A DNA stretch of 49,280 nucleotides, from the NCBI GenBank assembly GCA_003170825.1, contig PMYL01000028.1, positions 1 to 49,280 of the forward strand. Reading direction: 5' to 3'. Below are positions 44,565 through 49,280 of this stretch, in pieces. Position numbers and translations under genes: made by a program. The notes below the pieces were generated by a model. That model was not told the DNA's origin. It did not search any database and saw only the letters and a program-made list of their open reading frames with translations. Source of the DNA: Acidobacteriaceae bacterium (GTDB taxonomy: Bacteria; Acidobacteriota; Terriglobia; Terriglobales; Acidobacteriaceae). How positions within the stretch are numbered: the first letter of the stretch is position 1; each line of letters starts with the position of its first letter.

Positions 44565-46703
44565 ATGAAAACCTACCAGGGAAGTGAGATCCGCAACGTA
44601 GCTGTAGTGGGGCATGCGCACAGCGGCAAGACCACCTTGATCGCCGCACTGCTGCATGCCGCCAAGATGACCCCAACCCAGGGCCGCGTCGAAGACGGCT
44701 CGGCCGTAACCGCCTATGACGAAGAAGAAGTAGCCCGCGGCGCAACCATGCAGAACGCGGTCGCCTTTGCCGAGTGGCAGGGCGTCAAGATCAATCTCGT
44801 CGACACCCCCGGCTTTCACATGTTCACCCACGAAGCCCGCGCGGCCCTGTTGCCCGTCGAAGCGGCCATCGTGCTGGTCAACGCGCAGCACGGCATTGAG
44901 CCGGTCACCGAGCGCGTCTGGCGCTACGCCGACGAGGCCGGCGTCCCGCGCATCGTCGTCGTCAACCAGATGGACCACCCCAAGGCCGGCGGCGGCGGCG
45001 GATTGAGCGCCCTGATCGACGATCTTGTTGACCGCTGGGGCCGCAACTGCGTGCCCGTCCAGCTTCCCATCTCCGATGCCCAGGGCTTCCACGGTGTTGT
45101 CGATCTGGTGACCATGGAAGCCTTCTACTACACCCCCGGCGGCGATGGCCGCGGCAAGGCCACCGGCGAGATTCCCGCCAGCGTGGCTGCCGACGCCAAG
45201 GCCCGCCACGAGGCGCTGGTCGAACTGGTGGCCGAGGGCAAGGACGAGCTGATGGAGGAGTACTTCGAGAAGGGCACCATCGCCGAGGAGCATCTGATCG
45301 CCGCCCTGCACGAGGCCATCCGCGAAGACCGCATCTTCCCGGTGCTCTTTTCTAGTGGCCTGGCCAACATGGCCACCGACCACCTGCTCGACTTCATCAA
45401 GGTCTACGCCCCCTCTCCCGTCGAGCGCGCTCCCATCGCCGTCCGCAACCCGGCAATCGACGCCGTGGCTACGGAAGACGATCCCGACGCCGGCAAATCC
45501 ACCCGCAAGATCGCCGACAGCGAACCGCTGGCCCTCATGGTCTTCAAGACCATGACCGATCCCTTCTCCGGCCGCATCAGCTTCTTCAAGGTCATCAGCG
45601 GCGTCATCAAGAACGACGCCACCGTCGAGAACTACACCCGCCGCGACCAGGAGCGCCTGTCGCATCTTTCGGTCATGCAGGGCCGCAAGGCCGTCGAGGT
45701 TCCCGAGCTGCACGCCGGCGATCTGGGCGCCGTGGCCAAGCTCCGTGAAACCCTCACCGGCGATACCCTTGGGGTAAAGGGCGCTGAAATCCAGATCGAT
45801 ATCCACAAGCTCCCCGAACCGGCCATGACCTACGCCATCGAGCCCAAGAGCCGCGCCGACGAAGACAAGCTCGCGCCCGCCATCCACAAGCTGATGGAGG
45901 AAGACCTGCTCATCCGCTTCTTCCGCGACCCGCAGACCAACGAATTCCTCATCGCCGGCGCCGGCCAGCCGCACATCGAGGCCATCGTCAGCCGGCTCAA
46001 AAAGCGTTACCACGCCGAGGTCACCCTCAAGGCTCCCAAGGTTCCCTATCGCGAGACCATCCGCGCCAAGGTCGAGGCGCCGGGACGCCACAAAAAGCAG
46101 ACCGGCGGCCACGGCCAATTCGGCGACTGCAAGATCCGCATGGAGCCACAGCCCCGCGGCGCCGGCTTCGAGTTCGCCAGCGAAGTCTTCGGCGGCGCAA
46201 TCCCCCGCAACTTCATCCCCGCTATCGAGAAAGGAATTGTTGAGTCCGCCGCCCGCGGCTATCTCGCCGGCTACCCGGTCGTCGACTTCAAGGCCACCGT
46301 CTACGACGGCAGTTATCACGACGTGGACTCCAACGAAATGTCCTTCAAGATGGCCGGGCGCATCGCCTTCCGCAAGGCCATGGAAACGGCCAAGCCCTGC
46401 CTCCTCGAACCCATCATGAAGGTCGAAATCGAAGCTCCCGACGAGTTCGCCGGAACCCTGATGGGCGACCTCAGCAGCCGCCGCGGACGCGTGCAAGGCA
46501 CGGACTCCAAGGGCCGCACCACGTTAATCAACGCCAGTGTGCCCATGGCCGAAATGCTGACCTATGGAACGCTATTAACCTCGATGACTCAGGGCAAAGG
46601 CAGCTACCGCATGGAGATGGACCACTACGACATCGTCCCGCAGTTGGTAGCCGACAAAATCCTGGTCAACGCCAAACGTCCTATTGAAGAAGAGGAAGAA
46701 TAA
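44565..46703 (+). CDS. EF-G-like GTPase (EF-G2/FusA2 type)
   Basis: The 712-residue protein has all five EF-G domains. G motifs: G1 GHAHSGKT (16-23), G3 DTPGF and G4 NQMD. G4 is normally NKxD, and the Lys-to-Gln change is notable. Domain II (SEPLALMVFKTMTDPFSGRISFFKVISG), domain III and domain IV (RHKKQTGGHGQFGDCKIRMEP ... ATVYDGSYHDVDSNEMSFKMAG) and domain V (GTLMGDLSSRRGRVQGTD) follow. It is a paralogue of translational EF-G; such proteins may act in ribosome recycling or under stress. AAAGGAGAA precedes ATG 44565. It stands apart from ribosomal-protein genes, unlike the main fusA. Confidence 0.9.
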   Translation: MKTYQGSEIRNVAVVGHAHSGKTTLIAALLHAAKMTPTQGRVEDGSAVTAYDEEEVARGATMQNAVAFAEWQGVKINLVDTPGFHMFTHEARAALLPVEAAIVLVNAQHGIEPVTERVWRYADEAGVPRIVVVNQMDHPKAGGGGGLSALIDDLVDRWGRNCVPVQLPISDAQGFHGVVDLVTMEAFYYTPGGDGRGKATGEIPASVAADAKARHEALVELVAEGKDELMEEYFEKGTIAEEHLIAALHEAIREDRIFPVLFSSGLANMATDHLLDFIKVYAPSPVERAPIAVRNPAIDAVATEDDPDAGKSTRKIADSEPLALMVFKTMTDPFSGRISFFKVISGVIKNDATVENYTRRDQERLSHLSVMQGRKAVEVPELHAGDLGAVAKLRETLTGDTLGVKGAEIQIDIHKLPEPAMTYAIEPKSRADEDKLAPAIHKLMEEDLLIRFFRDPQTNEFLIAGAGQPHIEAIVSRLKKRYHAEVTLKAPKVPYRETIRAKVEAPGRHKKQTGGHGQFGDCKIRMEPQPRGAGFEFASEVFGGAIPRNFIPAIEKGIVESAARGYLAGYPVVDFKATVYDGSYHDVDSNEMSFKMAGRIAFRKAMETAKPCLLEPIMKVEIEAPDEFAGTLMGDLSSRRGRVQGTDSKGRTTLINASVPMAEMLTYGTLLTSMTQGKGSYRMEMDHYDIVPQLVADKILVNAKRPIEEEEE

Positions 46704-46716
46704 TTACCTCAACTGC

Positions 46717-46763
46717 TGTCATCCTGAGCGACCCTGAACGTAGTGAAGGGGAGTCGAAGGATA
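46717..46763. repeat. GTCATCCTGAGCGA...GTCGAAGGAT dispersed repeat
   Basis: The element begins GTCATCCTGAGCGA and ends GAGTCGAAGGAT, with ATCCT and AGGAT as inverted ends. Elements with these ends are a familiar intergenic repeat in many Acidobacteriota and other bacterial genomes (recalled, not checked). One copy is seen in this window. Confidence 0.7.
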
Positions 46764-46849
46764 TGCGGTTGCTTTTGGGAAGTCGGCTCAACCATCCTTC
46801 CAGTGTGCCCCAGGTTCCAAGAGCGGGATTTTGGGGCGTCCTGCCTTGG

Positions 46850-46925
46850 GGTGGGCGTACACTCCGGGAACCGGACCGTACGCCCACCCTTCACAAAACC
46901 GTGAAGGATGGCGTACCCAGGCCTT
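46850..46925. repeat. Pair of adjacent hairpins
   Basis: GTGGGCGTAC near 46850 pairs with GTACGCCCAC near 46877, and directly after it CCTTCAC pairs with GTGAAGG. The stems differ from one another, but the flanks (GGGTGGGC, GCCCACCC) match the repeat field at 47890-48075. Confidence 0.65.
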
Positions 46926-46999
46926 TGACCGGGTGTATACTTTCGAGGTCAGGCACCGGCCACCCGCCGATGCTCCTTGTACGCCGAAGGAGGCAGACA

Positions 47000-47884
47000 A
47001 TGCCAGTTTCTTCATCTCGTCCGATTATTGTCAGCTTGTCAGTTATACTACTGTACTTGCAATGCGTTGCCAGTGTGTGGGTGTGGCAGGATATGACTAC
47101 CCTATTGGTAGGCATAACGCTGCTGGCCCTCCCCTTGCTGTTTATTCATTTCTGTGCCTTGGGCCACAACTGGGCACGAATTGTGTTGACTATATTTGCC
47201 GTGATCTTTCTCTTGAATTTTGGCGTTTTCGTGTTCAGGTTGATGAGCGCAATCAAACAAAGAGGGTCTGCTGGATTTGAATACGATATCAGCGACATCA
47301 TAACCATTACACTGACGGCCATTTGCATCGTAGCGCCGATCATGCTCTTCCTTGGCAGATCGAACGCCTGGTTCCGTGAAGTTAAGGCGCGCACCGTGGA
47401 CAGGCCATCCTGGATAGGCGTCACCGTTGTGACGGCAGGAGTTTTTCTGAGCATGGCGGTCAGCGCAGGAGTCAGGCATCACCAATGGGCCAAGTACACG
47501 CTGCCCCCCGAGATTATTACCGATGTTAGAAATCAGCTTACAGGTATCCATGCCAAATTAGCGGAACTCGACAAGATGGAGGCCGAGTTGACAGTCAACC
47601 CGGTAAATGATAATTCCTCGCAACGGAGGCAACAGATACTCATGTATCGCACAATGTTTAGAGAAGGTGGCACCACGATTTTTAGTGACGTTCACAAACG
47701 CTACCCTCAATTGACCAAACGACAATTATTCGAACTTGCGAGCATCATCGGCAACTCTCTTCAGCAGAATGCCCAGTATTACTTGGCTTTCCCCAACGGT
47801 GTACCGAAAGAAGGAGCGATTATCGAGAACCCTAGCTTCGATATCAACGATACCAGCAGCAATCTTCCAGATCCAGAACCATGA
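47000..47884 (+). CDS. Membrane protein of unknown function
   Basis: I do not recognise this 294-residue protein. Four membrane segments fill the first 165 residues (IIVSLSVILLYLQCVASVWVW; LLVGITLLALPLLFIHFCAL; WARIVLTIFAVIFLLNFGVFVF; IITITLTAICIVAPIMLFL), with a fifth near WIGVTVVTAGVFLSMAVSAGV. A soluble C-terminal domain follows (DVRNQLTGIHAKLAELDKMEAELTVN ... KRYPQLTKRQLFELASIIGNSLQQNAQYYLAFPNG), helical and perhaps coiled. GAAGGAGG before ATG 47000 fixes the start. Its DNA is poorer in GC than the neighbourhood, suggesting transfer, and it is bounded on both sides by repeat fields. Confidence 0.75.
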   Translation: MPVSSSRPIIVSLSVILLYLQCVASVWVWQDMTTLLVGITLLALPLLFIHFCALGHNWARIVLTIFAVIFLLNFGVFVFRLMSAIKQRGSAGFEYDISDIITITLTAICIVAPIMLFLGRSNAWFREVKARTVDRPSWIGVTVVTAGVFLSMAVSAGVRHHQWAKYTLPPEIITDVRNQLTGIHAKLAELDKMEAELTVNPVNDNSSQRRQQILMYRTMFREGGTTIFSDVHKRYPQLTKRQLFELASIIGNSLQQNAQYYLAFPNGVPKEGAIIENPSFDINDTSSNLPDPEP

Positions 47885-48362
47885 GTCTGTGTGGGCGGGT
47901 AGCCCACCCTTGATCCACCCATCAAGAATACGTGCTCCATCCTTTCGCGCACTTTGCGAAAGGGCGGGTGGCCCACATCTCGATTTTGAGATGGGTGAGA
48001 CGATGAGCCCCAACCCGCCGCTTTTCGTTCTCTCCAACTCCGGCTTCCAAAGTTTCCCAGGTCTGAAAATCCAGACCTGGGCCACCCATCACCCATTGTT
48101 CATGGTAGGTTGAGATCTGGGAAACCACGAACCTAAACCCTCCGTCTCCTTTTTCCAACCAGCCGTCTGCCTCTCGATGCGAACCGCCGTCAGGCTGCCA
48201 ATCTCCGCATCAACTGCGCACCCGCCAGAACATCGATCCCGCAACTTTCCAGTTACCACGGCGTGGTCTGGATGCAAAAAACCAGAAAGCGGCATCATCG
48301 GAATCCAGGCAGCAATCCCGATCCGTTGCGCTCAGATGTGCGGACGCGATTTCTTCGACGTT
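47885..48362. other. Repeat field and unassigned intergenic DNA
   Basis: The first 190 bases are a chain of hairpins: CTTGAT/ATCAAG (about 47909-47925), CCTTTCGC/GCGAAAGG (47941-47963), CATCTC/GAGATG (47976-47993) and CCAGGTCTG/CAGACCTGG (about 48058-48081). They are separated by variants of GGGTGGCCCAC. The remaining 280 bases show nothing I recognise; a short minus-strand frame (48089-48298) has no ribosome site or family resemblance. Confidence 0.6.
47888..48081. repeat. Array of four or more different hairpins with common spacers
   Basis: Distinct stems (CTTGAT, CCTTTCGC, CATCTC, CCAGGTCTG and their complements) are joined by similar GC-rich spacers containing GGGCGGGT-AGCCCACCC, GGGCGGGTGGCCCAC or GGGCCACCC. 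The stems have different sequences while the spacers stay alike. It directly follows the membrane protein gene. Confidence 0.7.
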
Positions 48363-48842
48363 CTATTTGGCGATACGCGGCGCCGGAACACTCTCGCCCA
48401 AAGCCGTCGCCAATGCAATTTGGTGGTCTTGTTCATCGATCAGAATCCCGCGAATCTGCTCGCTCATGGCATATTCAGACAGATGCTCGCACTGGCGAAC
48501 CCGTTCACGATAATTTCGAATCGTTGCAGTCTCATTGTCGAGATCGAATTGCAGCATCTCCGTGGCTTTTTCCGATGTCTTGACGGTCTTCGCCTCTACC
48601 GATGGCATACCGCCAAGATAGTCAATCTGTTCGGCAATAATCAGGGCGTGGCCGAGTTCTTGCGCGGCGTGCTTCTCAAGTTCGCCGGCTATATTCATGT
48701 ACTCCGCGCCCTTCAAGACCTTTGAATATACGACATACCCAATAATTGCCTGGTATTCGCGTGACAGGTCTTCATTCAATAACTCGATCAGTTCGGAGCG
48801 AGTTACTTTCTTAAAGTCTTCAGCGTGCGTCTTGTCTTTCAA
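48363..48842 (-). CDS. Bacterioferritin-like di-iron protein
   Basis: The 159-residue four-helix-bundle protein has a complete bacterioferritin-type ferroxidase centre by spacing: E29, E62, H65, E104, E137 and H140 (in LSREYQAI, HAAQELGHAL, LDNETATIRN and DEQDHQIAL). The position next to E62 that supplies the haem-binding Met in E. coli Bfr is Leu63, so haem is probably not bound. It would oxidise and store iron or remove peroxide. The start is a TTG at 48842 with AGGAGG about eight bases upstream; no ATG is available nearby. It is a single gene with no obvious partner. Confidence 0.88.
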   Translation of the reverse strand: MKDKTHAEDFKKVTRSELIELLNEDLSREYQAIIGYVVYSKVLKGAEYMNIAGELEKHAAQELGHALIIAEQIDYLGGMPSVEAKTVKTSEKATEMLQFDLDNETATIRNYRERVRQCEHLSEYAMSEQIRGILIDEQDHQIALATALGESVPAPRIAK

Positions 48843-49215
48843 GGCGTTTTCCTCCTGATTGTGGTGTTGAAGTCGATTTCAATGAAGCATAGAGAGTGCG
48901 CTTCTGATGCGTACTCCCACAGCAACGTATTCACCGTAGCAAGAGTATCCGAGACAAGACTGTCCGAAAGAGAACACTACCCTTTTTGGCGGGTGGTCGG
49001 GCGCCTTACCCTTTCGCGCACTTTCCACCCCAACTCACAAAGTTCGTGCGCCGGGGACCCCGGTTGGCGAAAGCGTGGGAGACCCCCCGGCTTCGCCACC
49101 CCGACCCCCCTTTCCCGTTCCCTGTTCTTTCGTCTTGCAGAAAATTACCCTCTACTGGCGCACACTGGAAATGAGAGGTGAATGCAACTCCCAGCGCCAT
49201 CGGGAATGCGAGACC
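48843..49215. other. Intergenic region with partial hairpin repeat
   Basis: About 370 bases. CCCTTTCGCGCACTTTCC at about 49009-49026 and GGCGAAAGCGTGGGAG at about 49066-49081 are the two arms of another copy of the CCTTTCGC/GCGAAAGG repeat, with a longer, GC-rich interior. No gene is seen before the final partial ORF. Confidence 0.55.
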
Positions 49216-49280
49216 ATGCGAACCGTCAGGAACATCACCGTAGCCGTCACCCCCGAACTCTACCGCCAGACGCGCAGGAT
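49216..49280 (+). CDS. Ribbon-helix-helix-type regulator, N-terminus only
   Basis: The visible 21 residues (MRTVRNITVAVTPELYRQTRR, cut by the window end) match the opening of CopG/VapB-like ribbon-helix-helix proteins: a beta strand with alternating polar residues (NITVAV) and the start of helix A (PELYRQTRR). These are often antitoxins of type II toxin-antitoxin pairs; a toxin gene, if any, would lie beyond the window. The ATG at 49216 is assumed; ATG 49171 in the same frame would add 15 residues. Confidence 0.55.
   Translation, partial: MRTVRNITVAVTPELYRQTRR

Larger units (their letters stand above)
46704..46999. other. Repeat-filled intergenic region
   Basis: Nearly all of this gap is repeats: the GTCATCCTGAG element (46717-46763), then a copy of the GTGTGCCCCAGGT type at about 46803. 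A hairpin GTGGGCGTAC/GTACGCCCAC follows (about 46850-46886), then CCTTCAC/GTGAAGG (about 46887-46910). The ribosome site GAAGGAGG (46985-46992) serves the next gene. Confidence 0.6.

Noticed and set aside
44179..44568. 129-codon plus-strand ORF before the EF-G-like gene
   Set aside because: Composition and product are not protein-like, it contains inverted-repeat DNA, and it runs into the ribosome site of the next gene.
44538..46496. 652-codon minus-strand frame opposite the EF-G-like gene
   Set aside because: The sense strand is an unambiguous EF-G paralogue.
47888..48081. Hairpin array considered as a CRISPR array
   Set aside because: Units are palindromes of different sequence and spacing; there are no regular direct repeats with unique spacers and no cas genes.
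48089..48298. 69-codon minus-strand ORF upstream of the bacterioferritin-like gene end
   Set aside because: No ribosome site, no recognisable motif, and part of it overlaps repeat DNA.

Overview
The window looks like a chromosomal segment of a high-GC, Gram-negative acidobacterium (Acidobacteriota, probably the Terriglobia/Acidobacteriaceae side). This is an inference from gene content: a secreted FG-GAP/ASPIC (CRTAC1-like) protein coupled to a TPR protein, a carboxypeptidase-regulatory-like protein, an RNB ribonuclease subfamily, cellulose-use genes, and many hairpin-type intergenic repeats. No rRNA is present to settle it. No phage, transposase, integrase or CRISPR array is visible.

Layout. 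(1) 1-2316: tail of an unknown gene, then mnmG (tRNA wobble-uridine modification) with an in-frame insert made of three hairpins. (2) 2369-10399: a redox region. A secreted SnoaL-like protein and a Crp/Fnr regulator lie on the minus strand. A decaheme cytochrome of the MtrA/DmsE/PioA type, an MtrB/PioB-type outer-membrane barrel, a small monoheme cytochrome c and a membrane NapC/NrfH-like multiheme cytochrome lie on the plus strand. Together they could carry electrons between the cytoplasmic membrane and the cell surface. Two CRP-type palindromes lie between the regulator and the cytochromes, and the regulator carries a CRP-type recognition helix. (3) 10400-16730: an ice-binding-like (DUF3494) secreted protein with a coupled leader ORF, an RNB ribonuclease, an unknown secreted protein, a frameshifted glyoxalase-fold gene and a carboxypeptidase-regulatory-like protein. 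(4) 16727-28743: a carbohydrate region. A minus-strand run (cellobiose phosphorylase, aldo/keto reductase, TPR protein, CRTAC1-like protein) diverges from a secreted GH9 endoglucanase, followed by a sodium:solute symporter and a DUF4380-like protein. (5) 28846-30591: an acyl-CoA-synthetase-type enzyme.

(6) 30597-39858: a block with features of an integrated island. An inverted-repeat element and a copy of the 3' end of tRNA-Leu lie at the left, and the intact tRNA-Leu(CAA) lies at the right. Between them are a tightly overlapped TolC/adaptor/RND efflux operon with DUF2892, methyltransferase and small-protein genes, an ECF sigma factor fused to a zinc-finger anti-sigma-like domain, and an OsmC-type peroxidase. 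No integrase is seen, so this is a hypothesis. (7) 40064-46703: purL-purF, overlapped by 4 bases, and an EF-G-like GTPase; purL and purF both carry unusual extra segments. (8) 46704-49280: a membrane protein of unknown function, a bacterioferritin-like protein, the start of a ribbon-helix-helix regulator, and a dense field of dispersed hairpin repeats.

The main novelty candidates are the cytochrome/porin conduit with its own CRP-like regulator and operators, the hairpin repeat family that has also entered the coding sequences of housekeeping genes, and the tRNA-Leu-bounded efflux/sigma island.
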